Assembly: GCA_012064385.1 (NCBI GenBank)
Contig: QRDG01000353.1
Span: forward strand, 62,001-126,000
Direction of reading: 5' to 3'
Source of the DNA: Puccinellia tenuiflora
Lineage: Eukaryota; Streptophyta; Magnoliopsida; Poales; Poaceae
Length of the DNA: 64,000 nucleotides
Shown piece by piece: positions 31,541-44,428 of the stretch. Numbering within the stretch: position 1 is the stretch's first letter; each line of letters begins with the position of its first letter. Under the pieces are notes generated by a model. The model had not been told where the DNA came from, ran no database searches, and was given only the letters and a program-made list of their open reading frames with translations. A program made the translations under genes and the position numbers.

Positions 31541-34500
31541 ATGGCCGCGCAGGCGATCCACCAGTTCGCCGAGTGCATCACCTGCCACGCATGGAGCCCC
31601 GACCACTCCAGTTACGCCCTCTCCTCCCCCTCCTCCCACTCCTCCCTCCCCTTACGCTCTAGATCTCACGGCCCTTCCATTTGCTCCTCAATTCGCCGCG
31701 CTTGCCCTAGCCGCCTCGTAGGACAGACCACCCGGTTGGTACCCGTGCGAATCGAATTCAGGGCGGGTTCCTAGGGTTCCGGCCACGCTCGTCGATTGAT
31801 GATACATACCATTTCCAATCATCCGATGTTTCCCGAATGTTAACCGCGGTTTATTTTCGAGGAGCGGCCAGTAGGGTGGTCCGCTGGGTTCCGTGCGTTG
31901 CGTGAATGCCTGCTGCGGGACGGGACGGGGTGAGCATTTCGTGAATTTATGGGCTGTCGGTTGGCGCCCAGGTAAATGCCCTGTTGCGGTGCTCTCACTC
32001 ATACTATATCGGGGTACAGTAGTGTATAGGTGACAGGACTGACGGATCGGTGAATCAATCCCAGGTGGCTTAGATGTTCATGTTGAATCCCTCTTGCATG
32101 TGTGGGGGCTGTGAGGAACTACCCCTAGAGAGGATTTTTCATCCGGGAGTGGGTTTGTGTATTAGAACAAATTTTAGCAGTTGACCGGGGAAATTGGTGT
32201 ACTTCTGTGAATCGCACCGACACACACGTGTTTCCATGCCGTAATCCTGTTACCTAGCAAAAGCTTTTGCTCTTCTGAATTTTTTTCTGAAATGTGTAAC
32301 TCTGCTGCTAGCTAACTGTCGCGTGGTATAATGTTCTCCCTTCAAATTGATCGTGGAATCAACAGTCTGCCTGTAATGACAAAACCTCATTCATTGCCTT
32401 TTAACACTGCTAGCAATTTTCCCCCCAAAAATAAAACACTACTAATATCTCACTGGTGTTGTCATTTTGCAATTTGTAAACGCTTGTGCCTTCATGCCTT
32501 GTCAGCTGGTATTTTAACTTGACCTGGAACCTTTTCTTTCATTCAGTGATTGCCTTCTGTCCAAATAACACCGAAGTACATATTTACAAGTTTATCTCAG
32601 ACAAGTGGGAGAAACTTCATGTTCTTTCAAAGGTAACATTTCTGCCTTTCTTTCGACAAGTGCCATAGCATCTACAACTTGGACTCTCCCATCTCATCAA
32701 ATATTTTCATTTACGAGTGTTTAACCACTAATCAGGATCTAATTCATTAACTTGTTTTATTTTTATTGTTATATCTTGTAGCATGATCAAATAGTTTCTG
32801 GAATAGACTGGGGTAGATCTACAAACAAAATTGTCACTGTTTCACATGATCGAAACTCGTAAGTGTTCAGGCTTAATTTTCTAATCTTGAAGTGAGTATA
32901 TTGTCTTTGTTAGTCCAAAATAATATAAATAAATACATCTGTTTCCGTTTCTTACTGCAGATATGTTTGGACACAAGAAGGACAAGATTGGGTACCTACC
33001 CTTGTTATTCTCAAGCTAAATCGTGCAGCTTTATGTGTCCAATGGAGCCCAAAAGGTTCTTATAATAGCCTTCCTTTATACTTCTATACAAGCACCTTAG
33101 TATTATCTCTTTTGTTGCTTAATGATCCGGTTCTCCAAGTTGATATGATATCCCGTTGTTTATTTAGCACAATCTCTTGTTTGAACTTTGTTGATTCTGA
33201 TCACTTAGCTCCCATGACAGAACATAGCTGCACACGAACTACTTTTATCTCTTGAGGGAGCACATTAACCACTTAGCAACCAACCATAAGTGAAGCATAT
33301 GTAGCTTGACATTCTGCACCCTTTAAATTTCTTTCTATTCTTTGCAGAAAATAAGTTTGCTGTGGGAAGTGGTGCCAAGTCTGTATGCATTTGCTACTAT
33401 GAACAAGAGAACAACTGGTATTGGTCGCTATCACTTCCATTAGTTGCGTACCATTTTCTTGTTAACTTAATTTTCCATCAATGATGCCCAGTGACCTGTA
33501 ATTGATAAGAGTGTTTTCTTCTGTTCATGCATTTGTTGAAGGCAATGTGTCACTTTCGATATGCTTTCTTGGAACTGTTTTAATTCTTTCTTGTGCTACA
33601 GGTGGATCAGCAAGATTATTAGGAAGAAGCATGAATCTTCCGTCACTAGTGTTGCATGGCATCCGAACAATGTGAGCATGATAAATTCCTCTATTTATTT
33701 AACCCTAGTAAATTTATGGTGCATCTGAACTTGATGCGATTCTATTTGCTATAGCTGTTCAATATCTTTGTGTGAACTGGTATTGCCATGTGTGTGCAAG
33801 GTCTGTTCCGCTGAATGCAATATTAATATATCTGCTCTCATGGTCCTTCAGATACATCTCGCAACAACTTCTACTGATGGTAAATGCAGAGTATTCTCCA
33901 CTGTCATCAAGGGTGTAGATACAAGGTGGAGCTTGCCATTCTTATTTTTTGAATTGAAAGTATTGCCATTTATATAGCTATTAAGATATTCCAAATGCTT
34001 TAAGCTGTCTCATACTTTTCTCTTCTTCCTGATCAGGGGATCACAGTCGAGCGCCTCTGCTGATTGGAAATTCGGAGAGGTATGCTACTTATCCATAAGT
34101 TAGTTCATAATATGCTGTCCCTTGGCATATCACAATATACTCCTTTCAAATGTGCTTGTCAATTTCTTTATTTTCCTTATATATAGACCATCTATGGTTT
34201 TTATGAGTAGTAGGGAAGTTATGTCACATCTATTAGTTTGTTAGCACTTCTCACCCTATCTACATCTAAGAAGTAAGTTAATAGTTCATCTGCTGATTTA
34301 CAAAAGTTAGTTTCCGAACGATATGGTGATTTATTTTCTATATGAAGTCCTTGGCCTAAATCTTTTATTTTCCTCGGAGGCTAAGAACCCATTATCTGAT
34401 TATGGTTCAGAATTTGTACAAGATTATGCTCATAGTGGTTGTTATTCACCAGTTCTCTTTCCTATCCATGTTGTTCATGCCTGTAACACTTTCTCCTATT

Positions 34501-36656
34501 TGGACACAGCAAATTGCTCAACTTGATCTATCAACTACTTGGGCATTTGGAGTAAGGTGGTCACCAAGTGGAAAAACATTGGCCTATGCAGGTTTTCCCT
34601 CCTCCTAGTCTTGTTTGTAAGAGTTCCATTTATTTGCATTACTTTTCAGCAGCCATTTCGACTGCATAATAAGTTAATAACCGTTTTCTAACTCACATTA
34701 TTACACACCAAGGGTTTTCATCAGCATCATCTTGTAATATCTATTTTCCATTTTTACTGGCACACAGATCCCCCTCTGGTGTGGTAGTTGAACTTGCAAG
34801 AAAAATTATTATAGGCCTCTCTATAGTTCAGCTTTTCTGCTATTTATTTTGGAGCATTTTGAGATTATGAGTGGCTTGTACAATCTATTTTTTCTTTCTC
34901 CCAACTGTCCACAGAAATATCCATACAGAGTCTCTATTTGCAGTTTCCATGCAAACTTTTACGGATATTGACTTGCTGCATCTTGCGTTATTGTCAGGGC
35001 ACAGTTCCATGATTTATTTCGTCGATGATGTTGAAGCGTCTCCTGCCGCACAAAATTTGGCACTGCGCGATCTGCCTCTCCGTGATGTGGGTCAGCATTT
35101 TCCCTTTTGCTATTTTTTCGTTGCATGTGATGATCTCCACATTTCATAATATTGTGTGAACTCTTCAAACTTTCAGATTCTTTTTGTTTCTGAAAGGATG
35201 GCGATTGGTGTTGGATTTGACTGCAATCCTTTGATCTTTTCTGCTGACGAGACTGGACTTTGGTAAGAAACACATGCATATAAACTCTCTTGAACTATCT
35301 GTGCTTTCTTCTCATTCTGGCAGTGCTTTGAAGTGAGTCACCGGGTCCTGTAAAATGATGTGAATTGTTAGCTATATCTTGAGGCACCTTAAGGTTGCTA
35401 TTTCTTATAATCTCATAGTATGCTGCCAATTCGATCTTTTGATACATGGCAATAGCTAAATTACAGGCTATGCTAGTAAGGTCTTGACTTTCAGGCTTGA
35501 GGTTTGATATCATCTTTAGAGTTCTATCTCTTATGGCCCTGATCTTGTTTTGTAACAAAATGTGTGTATATATTTGTCTACCGTAGGAGTTTTGTCAGAT
35601 ACTTGGATGAAAGGAAAGTTACTCCATCTGCTTCAAAAGCTTCACAGGTCTCTGTCCAATTCACCTCTCCCCTTCCCCTCACTTTTGTTCATGTTGGTAG
35701 ACACTTTATATTTATCATGCCTTGTTATATGTTGTCAACTGCTATTTATTCCTTCATGAGATTGTTCCTGAATGAAGTAGTTGTTGGCTATGTGTGGGTT
35801 TACACACGCATGATTGTTAAGAGTTCTGAGATGGTATTTTTTGGTTCTATACAGTTGGTTTTCCTTCACAAACAATTTGCCCTCCTCTACTTTGATGTCA
35901 AGCGCCTCTAGATTTTGACAAAAAACAGTAACGTGAATGAAACTGGTACTCTGCAGTCTGCACACGATAGCTGGCCTTACTCAACTAATAAACAAATGAC
36001 CACTATGGCGGTATGGCCTCATCTGACTTCCGTAGTCTGTCGTTTCTTAATGATGGAAGTAAATTGATTAGGTTACCGACGCCTTTGTAAAACCATATGC
36101 TGCTAGTTACATTTTTTAGATGACCTTGTGAAGGAACAATTATTTCTTCTCGTTGACAGAGAGCTAGAGCCATGTGAATATCTTGGTTAAAAGAAGGCAG
36201 TAGCTAATACTGCACTAATATGTGTTTCAGCTCTCTGAAGCCCTCGGAAAGCTATATGGCCAATCGAGGCAAGGGACAAGCAGTGACACCGTTGAACCGT
36301 CGAAGCCTCGTGGCGGTGCTCATGAAAACTGCATCACGTACGATCCCTACTTCCATCTACTCCCCCGCCATTTTGCAGTTCCAGGGATGCATTCTCATCT
36401 GACATATGCTGACCGTTTCTCTATATTCGCAGCTGCATCGTACCCTTGAGAAAAGGGAACGAGACTATCATCAAGCGGTTCAGCACATCAGGTTTGAAAT
36501 CTACTGAACCCAGGCCCAGCACTCCCGCCCACCAGTGCTTCCAGTTTTGTGTTTGACCTTTGAACAACGTGTTGACATCCTCGCCTCGTGGTCGTAGGTA
36601 TGGACGGCAAGATTGTGGTATGGGACCTGGAAAATCACGTCACCATTACAAAGTAG
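31541..36656 (+). CDS. ARPC1: Arp2/3 complex subunit 1 (ARPC1), WD40 protein, 15 exons, 375 aa
   Basis: This is the WD40 subunit of the Arp2/3 complex, which nucleates branched actin filaments below the SCAR/WAVE activator and shapes plant epidermal cells. Exons: 31541-31610, 32547-32632, 32782-32858, 32961-33055, 33348-33417, 33602-33671, 33852-33925, 34037-34079, 34510-34591, 34998-35086, 35177-35262, 35587-35647, 36231-36337, 36433-36491, 36598-36656. They total 1128 nt and join in frame, all with GT-AG introns. Signatures: HQFAECITCHAWSPD (exon 1), CPNNTEVHIYK, HDQIVSGIDWG, VSHDRNSYVW, WSPKENKFAVGSGAK, CICYYEQENNWW, SSVTSVAWHPNN, TTSTDGKCRVFST, TWAFGVRWSPSG, and DGKIVVWDLEN at the end. 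Length matches plant ARPC1. No break is seen; I regard it as an intact gene. Confidence 0.97.
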
Positions 36657-37448
36657 TTCGTGGATAAAGTTTACTCGTGGACAAACCCGCGCCGACGCAA
36701 ACCATTTCTTGGCAGCAGCAGGCTTTCAGAGATCCAGGGCCAGGTAGATTGCTTATTTTTGTTGTAACCTGTACACAAACCATTTCTTTTACCCAGCTCG
36801 TTAGCTTAGGGGTCAATGGTCATCACTGTGAGCTGGCTTCCTTTTTTTTATTGGAACTGATTCGATCTTTCTGAATTTTATATGATGTAACACCTGTATA
36901 ATCCTAGTTAGGAGTCAAAATACATAATTCCAGACCGCATATATATCATATCCCTAGTGTCTTATTTACTTATTTTGCAGTATGCCGTGTAAAAATAACC
37001 ACACTCTGGCGTCTGGCCGATCACGTGCTTCTATCTCCAGGGCCACATTATTTCTGTTGTAACCTCCAGAGACTCGATCGACGATGGGAAGTTGTGAGCC
37101 TGAAATCAGGGGATTAGGCCCGCGGGGATCATCTGCCCCGTGTTCGCCGATCCCCACATGCTCTCCGTCCATCCATCATCAGCTCGATCGACTCCCTATA
37201 TATATATGCCAGAGAACATTCCACCAGGTCGGTTGCAACTCGCTGTACGTCCGGCCAAGAGCTGCTGCTCGCTTTGCTTTGGTCCTAAGAATTATACCAT
37301 ACGGATATAAATCTATCTATCCATCTAACGTGCATAGCTAGCCTACCAAAAGCCTTCCCATACGAGGGTTTGCCCATGAGGTTTTTTCCTTGCAGAGAGA
37401 TAGAGAAATGTATGCATGTGTAAGTCACTGTTTCAGACTTGAAATGTT
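36657..37448. other. ARPC1 3' UTR and intergenic DNA
   Basis: The first 200-300 bp probably contain the ARPC1 3' UTR; no canonical AATAAA is obvious. The rest has no supported feature. Confidence 0.4.
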
Positions 37449-37458
37449 GCCGTGCAAC

Positions 37459-37867
37459 GGGAGCGGCGTTTGTGCACCCGAGCACACCAGCTCCTGGTAG
37501 TTTGCACGAAAATAAAAAAATAGTAAAACTTTATTAAAAAATCTGAAAAAATTCAGGGACACACACATATAAGTTGTTCACACCCGTGAATTTTTTCGGA
37601 ATGAAAAAACATCCCCTGTGCTCTGTACAAAAAAGACAAGATGAGTGTGTCAAAATAGATCTAAAACCACATTTTTGAAAACGCTGATTTTGTCTTTTTT
37701 GTACAGAGCACAGGGATGTCTTTTCATTCCGAAAAAATTCACGAGTGTGAACAACTTACATGTGTGTGTCTCTGATTTTTTTCAGATTTTTTCATAAAGT
37801 TTTACTATTTTTTATTTTCGTACAAAATGGCAGGAGCTGGTGAGCTCGGGTGTAGGATTGAATTTCC
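37459..37867. mobile_element. Foldback MITE (Mutator-like), 409 bp, 10-bp TSD
   Basis: Flanked by direct repeats GCCGTGCAAC at 37449-37458 and 37868-37877. Arms of about 170 bp are mirrored: CACCCGAGC.CACCAGCTCCTG at both ends, and GTGCTCTGTACAAAAAAGAC opposite its complement near the centre. A 9-10-bp duplication and long arms suggest Mutator-type mobilisation. It is non-coding. Confidence 0.8.
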
Positions 37868-37877
37868 GCCGTGCAAC

Positions 37878-38496
37878 TGCAAACCTTACACCGGCCGGGA
37901 GCAACATACGGCAACCTTGTAACCAAGGGTTAAAACCTGGTATTCAAGTGGTTACAATTTTGTCTATAACCTGGTAAGGAAGTGCGTATACCCTGGCAAC
38001 TACGGATGTATATAAAAAAGGCGTCGAAACGTATCAAGACGGTGTCTAGCTAGTTTCGAATATCTTGTCGGAACCAAGCCAGATCTTGATTTCGATCAAC
38101 GGCTCGAGAGAACCCAAATGAAGCCATCTTTGGTACTTGCATATGGGAATGCTTACTACGCTTGCTGGGGTCTGTCACTTCACTTCTATCGGCGCGCGGC
38201 CGTACGGAAGAGGACGATCTGGGACACGGTGCCCCAGATAGTACCGTCCATTCCAGGCAAAATCTATAGGCGCCGCTCCCGGATTTCCATTGTGCATGCT
38301 CACATGGAGAGCACATCCACAAAGCAAAGAAACCATTCTTGATTCGTGTTTCGTTTCTCTCCCAAATGTTACAATCCTTTTATATCTATATTCAACATGC
38401 CATGCATACTTAGATTAGGCTAGCTTAATGATCGGTCCATGTTACACGAGCGATGTAACAGTATCGGCGAGTGAGCTAGGCGGCGGTGAATGGTGA
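37878..38496. other. Intergenic DNA 3' of the NT-C2 gene
   Basis: No gene is recognised. Short open frames at 38050-38342 on both strands lack any motif. The part nearest 38496 is likely the 3' UTR of the minus-strand gene. Confidence 0.4.
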
Positions 38497-40031
38497 TCAG
38501 ATGGGGCTGCCGAAGCCGAAGGCGCCCCAGGAGCAGCCGGAGTTGGAGGCGGCGGTGCCCCACCGCCGGACGAGCTCCTTGTACTCCTCCTCCTCCACGA
38601 TGGCGGCGCCGACCTTGCTCTTCCACGCCTGCTCCGCCCTGCCCAGCTCCGCCTCGGCGTCCCGGATGAGCGAGTCCAGGTCCAGGCCCAGGTCCAGCCC
38701 CACGTCCAGGCTCACGCTCAGCCCCTTCTCGATCTCCTTGCTCCGCGCCATCTCCGCCCAGTAGTACTTGTCCTCCAGCATCGACAGGAACTCGTCCTCC
38801 ACCTCCTCCACGTCGAACCCCGCCGCGTCCCCCGACAGCTCCATGAACAGGCACGGCTTCTCGTCCTCGTCGTCGGCGAAGGCGTCGTCCCGCCGGGACC
38901 CGGACGAGATCTTGCCCTTCTCCATCGTGATGAACCCCGCGCCTTCCTCCTCCTCGTCCTCCACGCGCCCGAATGCGCCGCCGTCCATCTCGGTCACCGA
39001 GTTCTCGATCGTGATGAAGCCGCCCCTGTCCGACCGGAGAGACGTCGCCCGCCGCGCAGAGCCAGACGAGACCACCGCCACCGGTGGCCGGTTCCGCAGG
39101 CAGCTCAGGTCCGGCAGGCACGACGCGTAGGAGCTCTTGCCCTTGTTCTTCCTCTCCCGCGCATGGTCTGCCATCGTAAACATATATACATTACATGCCC
39201 ATGCATGAACCGTATAATTAAGATGCAAATCGCAAAGTGTGCAGCTATATATAATAAGTCACATCAGCAGCGAGGACTAGGGTTTGTTTACTTGTTCAGA
39301 TGGAGGCTAGAAGCTAGCTAGGTCAATATAGAAGACTAGCTTGGATCTCGATGAAAACATCTCGTTGAATTATGCAATGCATGCATCTTTTAGTACGTAC
39401 CGCTGGGGCCATGGATCATCTCCTCCTCCTCCATCACTCTGCAGTAGACGCTGACGGTGAGCACGGCGCCGGCTGCCGCCCCGCCGAGCGGGAAGCTGAG
39501 CTCCTTGCCTCCGAACATCGGGTTGCTGCTCTCCGCTGCGGCGGCCTCGGCGAGGTCGAGGGGGAACGCGCCGAGGTCCACTCCACCACCGCTCGCCAAG
39601 TCCGCCACGAGCGCCGCCCACACGGTGAAACTCCGCAACGTGGCGCCGCCGGCGCTGAAGTAGTGCAGGAACGTCTCGTCGAAGGCAGCCGCGCCGTCCC
39701 GGGACACCCGGGCCGGAGCAGTGTTCTCGCCTTCGGCGCCGCCCTTGCTCCTCCACCCGACCACCACGCCGCGCCCCTCGGCCGCGGGGGGCATGCCGGT
39801 GACGCGCTGCACCTGGAGGCACACCACGCAGCGCTGGCGCCGGGGCCGGATGGCGCCAAGCAGCCGGCACTTCCACTGGCCCAGCCCGCCGCGGCCGCCG
39901 GCACCAGCACCACCGGCGCCATGGACCACACCACCACCTTCAGGGGAGCACATTGGCTTGTGGTGCAAGAGGTCGAGCTCCTCCGGCAGGAGGGAGGAGG
40001 AGGCGTGGTGGTGCGTCTTGCTGCCTACCAT
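38497..40031 (-). CDS. NT-C2 (EEIG1/EHBP1 N-terminal C2-like) domain protein, 2 exons, 433 aa
   Basis: Exon 1 is 40031-39401 and exon 2 is 39167-38497. The intron has a GT donor (GTACGT) and an AG acceptor (GATGGCAG), and the two exons join in phase (631 + 671 = 1302 nt). Exon 1 carries the NT-C2 domain: QWKCRLLGAIRPRRQ near residue 52, CVVCLQVQRVTGMP, VSRDGAAAFDETFLHYFS, and LTVSVYCRVME near residue 200. This domain is the C2-like fold of PLASTID MOVEMENT IMPAIRED1 and animal EHBP1/EEIG1, which link membranes and actin. Exon 2 is Ser/Glu-rich, with repeated GGFITIE/GAGFITMEKG motifs and the family's C-terminus (ELVRRWG, SWGAFGFGSP). It resembles the short plant NT-C2 proteins of about 420 aa, whose function is unknown to me. 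Confidence 0.88.
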
Positions 40032-40184
40032 GTCGTCAGCTGGAGGAAGCTTGGCTAGGAGGAGAAGCTTAGACTGCTAGAGGGATCAGAGGGAGTGCAC
40101 TCTGCACTCTGCACTGCATGTAGTTGAGATCGATGGAACTGGGTAGGGTATAGTGTGTGTGCAACAGGTGTAAAGATGAGAAGA

Positions 40185-40193
40185 ATATATATA
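40185..40193 (-). promoter_or_regulatory. Putative TATA box of the NT-C2 gene
   Basis: TATATATA on the minus strand, about 155 bp before the start codon at 40031. This gives a plausible 5' UTR of about 120 nt with CT-rich sequence. Confidence 0.5.
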
Positions 40194-40382
40194 CACCAGA
40201 CGGAGTTGTGATGATTTTGGTAGCGTGGCGTGTGTCACCATCACCATGCATGTGGATGCATGGAGGAAGGCAGGGACTAGGGTTTTGAAGCACCACTTGC
40301 ATCTTGAAAAATCACTGATGCTATTTCTTAGGCGAATTTTAATAGGAACATTGAAGGATTAGAATCCTTACAATTTTTCGTT

Positions 40383-41555
40383 GAGTTGATAGCATAGAAC
40401 TACCACTTTTCAACTCAATATTCGAAAAACTACCAGTTTACGTTTCAATTGTAAAAAACTACCACATTTTGTTCGGCCGTTCGCAAAATGCACTGATCAC
40501 AAATTGAACGCGAATTGACACGATTTCTGACAGGTGGGACCCACTTGTCAGGGCCAATTTGCTGACGTGGAGCTGGACCCACGTGTCAGCCAAATAAACA
40601 ATATCTTTTTCCTCTCATCTCTCATCCCATTGACCAGCCCGGAATACGCTTACGCACTCGCTCGACGGCGTGGGCGCCGGCGACCTCCCGGAGGAGCAGC
40701 CGCATGGTCAGGTGCTCGCTAAGCTCTGCCGTCCTCTCCAGCAAGGTGGCCGCTCTCGACCCCCACTCCGTCAACGGTCACGCCACACCGGCGCCGGCTC
40801 CCAACAGGGCCGTGCTCCCCGTGCTCCTGGGGCGAGAGCACGGCGAGGACTGTGCTCCTTGCGGTGCGGCGGCGAGCAGAGGAGCGCGGGAGGCAAGCAG
40901 GCGCCCGCGCGGGTGGGCGAGCAGGGCGGCGAGCACGCGAGCGCGACATCGGTGGCGAGCGGGGCGGTGTGCAGGCGAGCGGGCGAGCAGGCGTGCTGGC
41001 TGGCGTGCGGTGAGTAGAAGAGCGCGGGCGAGCAGGGCGGCAAGCAGGCGAGCGCGGCAGCGGCGAGCACGATAGCAGCGAGCAAGCGAGCACGACAGCG
41101 ACGAGCAGGCGAGCACGACAACGGCGAGCAGGCGCGCGGGCGGGCGCGGCGCGGCGGCAAGCGGGGCGACAAGCAGGCCAGCGCGATAGCGGCAGCGGAG
41201 AGCAGGCACGGGCCGGCCGTGGCGCGGGGTTTCGGGAGCGGCGCGACGGCGTCGGGGAGCTAGCCACGGGGGGCTGTGCGACGCGGCCGAGATGCCACCG
41301 GAGTCAACGTTGCGTCCCCTTTTTTTAGATTTTTTTGTTTTTATTGAACTGACAAGTGGGCCCACAGTTCACCTCGCCCAACAATATTTTTTTATTGGAC
41401 TGATAAGTGGAGTCCACTATCAATTCACGTTCAATTCGTGATCAGTGCATTTTGTGAACGGCCGAAGAAAATATGATAATTTTTTGCAATTGAAACGTAA
41501 AGTGGTAGTTTTTTGTATATTGAGCTGAAAAGTGGTAGTTCTATGCTATCAACTC
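40383..41555. mobile_element. Long-TIR DNA element (Mutator-like) with GC-rich tandem-repeat core
   Basis: The ends are inverted repeats of about 150-170 bp: GAGTTGATAGCATAGAACTA at 40383 is exactly mirrored at 41555, and similarity continues past TGCACTGATCAC. The core (about 40640-41290) is very GC-rich, with a degenerate tandem repeat around GCGAGCAGGCGAGC. Open frames in many phases reflect this repeat, and I find no transposase. I cannot identify a target duplication. Size, TIR length and GC-rich cargo suggest a Pack-MULE-like element. Confidence 0.7.
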
Positions 41556-42072
41556 GATTGAATCATATAACAGTTATTTCTAAGCACGGTTATTTCATAG
41601 GAATTTTCACATCCAATCAGACCTCTTGAAAACAATCCTTTTTTTCTTCCTATGATGCAATCAAACAAAACAAAATCCCGCAAGAGATGAATGGGCATGG
41701 CATCCCAATCATGTATTTTTCCTATTATTGCGTTTCAAGAATAATGCGAATAAAAACACCTTAAGATTGCAAATAGTTGGCACATTTAAAGAAAAAGGAT
41801 TGACTATTCTACTCGAACAAAATAGGTATTTCTCACTCGTTGCTCATAGCCGTCCTAGGATAATCGTTCCATCCTTTCGTACATGAATGGTAAGATCAGA
41901 TGGTTCTTAGCATCATCTTAGAAATAGTTGGAATTTTCTGTCTCATGCGAAGCAAAAAAAAACCATTTATAAAAATGTGCAATTTTGGTTCTAGCTATAG
42001 ATTCCACACTGACCAAACTCTGAAAATCATTGCAACCTTTTTTTTGAAGGGGCCTAATTTTAACAATAAATA
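41556..42072. other. Intergenic AT-rich DNA
   Basis: No gene or repeat could be supported here. Confidence 0.4.
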
Positions 42073-42209
42073 CTCCCTCCGTTTACAATCATAAGATGAT
42101 TTAGGTTTTTGTATCTAGACACGTTTTATTGTGTAGATTCACTCATCTTGGTCCATATATAGTCCACGCTGAAATATCTAAAACATCTTATAATTGTGAT
42201 CAGAGGGAG
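42073..42209. mobile_element. Stowaway-type MITE, 137 bp
   Basis: The CTCCCTCCGTTTACAATCAT end is mirrored by ATAATTGTGATCAGAGGGAG, with TA duplications at 42071-42072 and 42210-42211. The arms are less perfect than in the copy at 31148, so it is probably older or of another subfamily. Confidence 0.88.
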
Positions 42210-42211
42210 TA

Positions 42212-44117
42212 TATAATATTAGTAAGAGACTACAAAACGACTAGATTATTTTGGCCTCCCCAACATTCGTGCAATTTCTCCAAGAGTTGTGAGTAAATCA
42301 TGGTTACTCACCCTTGTCCATCTTCACACACTCACCAGCAACAGCCCCCACATTCTGAGCTCTGCCAGTCGATATATGTGTACAGGTAACATGCACCATG
42401 CATGCATGCAAGTGGATTACTGGAAAGGTTGGATCTGTAAACTAGTGCTGCCTTTCTAAGATTAATTAATATCTAGAAATATTTAAGAGGAAAGCCAAAA
42501 GGACATGAAGGAGAAAAAGGAAAAGTGCTTATCGGAGATCATGCCACAATCAAAGGGCCAACTAGTTAGGGGTGGCGGTGGCACATTTATCTTAACCATC
42601 CTATCTGGAGGGAACAAAGTGCATGTGCCATGCAGAAAGTGAGGGAGATTAGCACAAGAACTTTGCATGATTAACTCTACTTAATCCTCTATGTGGTCCT
42701 AACCCATTGGTTATAGTGATAATTATGTGGTGGCTAATTAACAAGGCAGCAAACTTACATGACAACTGACAGCTGTCCCAAGGGCCATTGGGAGTGTCCA
42801 ATTCTTTTTCTTGGCCAGGGACCAGCAAGTACAAAGACTTACCACCTCCAAGCATAGCTCCTTCCCTGGCTTGAAGGGCCATCCAGCTCCAACCTTGGAC
42901 TTAGCCCATTCTCAGCCCTGAAATTCGCTCATTTATGTGTCTGAATTGATGTTCTCTAAGGGGGTGAATAGGGGTCCAGTTCTAGGGATGACTAACAGAT
43001 GATTTCGTAGCAATATCTGTTATTTTCCAGGCACACCTGTACTTCTTGAGATGGGGTGGCATATAGCTAGCAAGCTAGGTGCACTTGTACCAATGTTTTG
43101 ACTTGGTGTGAGTGTGAAATTAGCAAGTAAAACAAGTTGGTACCGTGTTTGGAAATCTATATGATCAAATAAGCCATCCTAGCCAGTAACTTGAATTGAT
43201 GTTAGTTTCCTCTTCTCTCTTCTTTTCTCTTCTCTTGTGTAGCACACAAGGCCTCCCCTCAGTCTCCCATGTGGCCTGATCCAATCCTTTTTGGTTTCCA
43301 GATTCCAGAATAGGTGACGACCATGATGATCTGCAATGATGGATCTGGGATTTGATTGATTTCGGTGATCGGCTATATGCAGGTGCAGCAGATGGTGAAA
43401 CACCGGAGCTTCAGGATGAAGACCTTTGATCTGTCCTTAGTAGGATTGATCCAGCAACTGTAGCGCACAAGTGTCTCTGGCCCCTTCATGAACACATTCT
43501 TGTTTGGAGAGCGCAACGGGTTTATCCGTTCATGTCGTCATGTCATATTTTGTCATTGTGTGAATCGATTTTCACTTCGATTCCTTCGCCACCACTCGAA
43601 TAAAATTTAATTTTATAAATCACATGGTATCAAGGATCATCTGGCCAAAAAAATTAGAGAAAATTACAAATGTGTCATTAGTTCTTGCCAAAATTCAGAC
43701 AACGCCACCAAATTTTATTGAATTAGCAAAAGACCACTAAGTCGAAACACTTCATTATTTCTACACCACTCGACAAACTTCATGTTGGCTCCCGTAAGGT
43801 CTGGCGAACATGTCGTCTGTTTGACTCGTTTGATGATATGTGGGTCCCACATCTTATCCACGTCACTAGAGATGAAAGAAATGGCGTTAATTATTTTCCT
43901 TATATGTGGGTCCCACCACTTTGCCTGTCAGCAGCGACGGAATAATGGTCAACCAAATATATCCCAAACCCCGATCCAAGCCACCCACGCAAGCTGCCAA
44001 GATTGATGTAAGATATTTTTTCATGCCCCACTATCCCTAGTACTACTCAATTTTGCCCACGGGTTCTTTCTTTCCTTACTTTTGCTCCCCCCTTCACCCA
44101 ATTCTCGGAGTGCCCAC
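42212..44117. other. Intergenic DNA without a supported gene
   Basis: AT-rich DNA with a CT-rich stretch near 43204-43240. The palindrome GTGGGTCCCAC occurs twice, near 43841 and 43905. Only short open frames without motifs are present. Part of it may be an old DNA transposon, but I see no ends. Confidence 0.4.
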
Positions 44118-44428
44118 TGATACGTATCTATAATTTTTGATGTTCCATGCTTGATTATATATCAGTGCCACATGTTTTTATAATATTTTTATACCATTTT
44201 GGCATGATTTATGGAACTAACCTATTATCAAAATGCCTAGTGCCAGTTCCTGTTTTCTGCTGTCTTTTTGTTTCAGAAAAGTTGTTCGGGAAAGTTTCTC
44301 GGAATCAGCTGGAACTTTACGTGAATTATTTTCATGACCAAACAAGGACAGAGCTAGGAGGACACCTTGGCCGCGCCTAGGCCCCACCTGGCGCCCTCCG
44401 ACGTCGTCTCGAGTTGCCCTTTCGCCTA

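Noticed and set aside
38050..38342. Possible remnant gene between ARPC1 and the NT-C2 gene
   Set aside because: Only short frames without motifs on either strand; no splice-consistent structure.
40670..41365. ORFs of 115-195 codons in the long-TIR element
   Set aside because: They translate a GC-rich minisatellite in several frames with Arg/Ala/Cys repeats. No transposase or host domain is visible.
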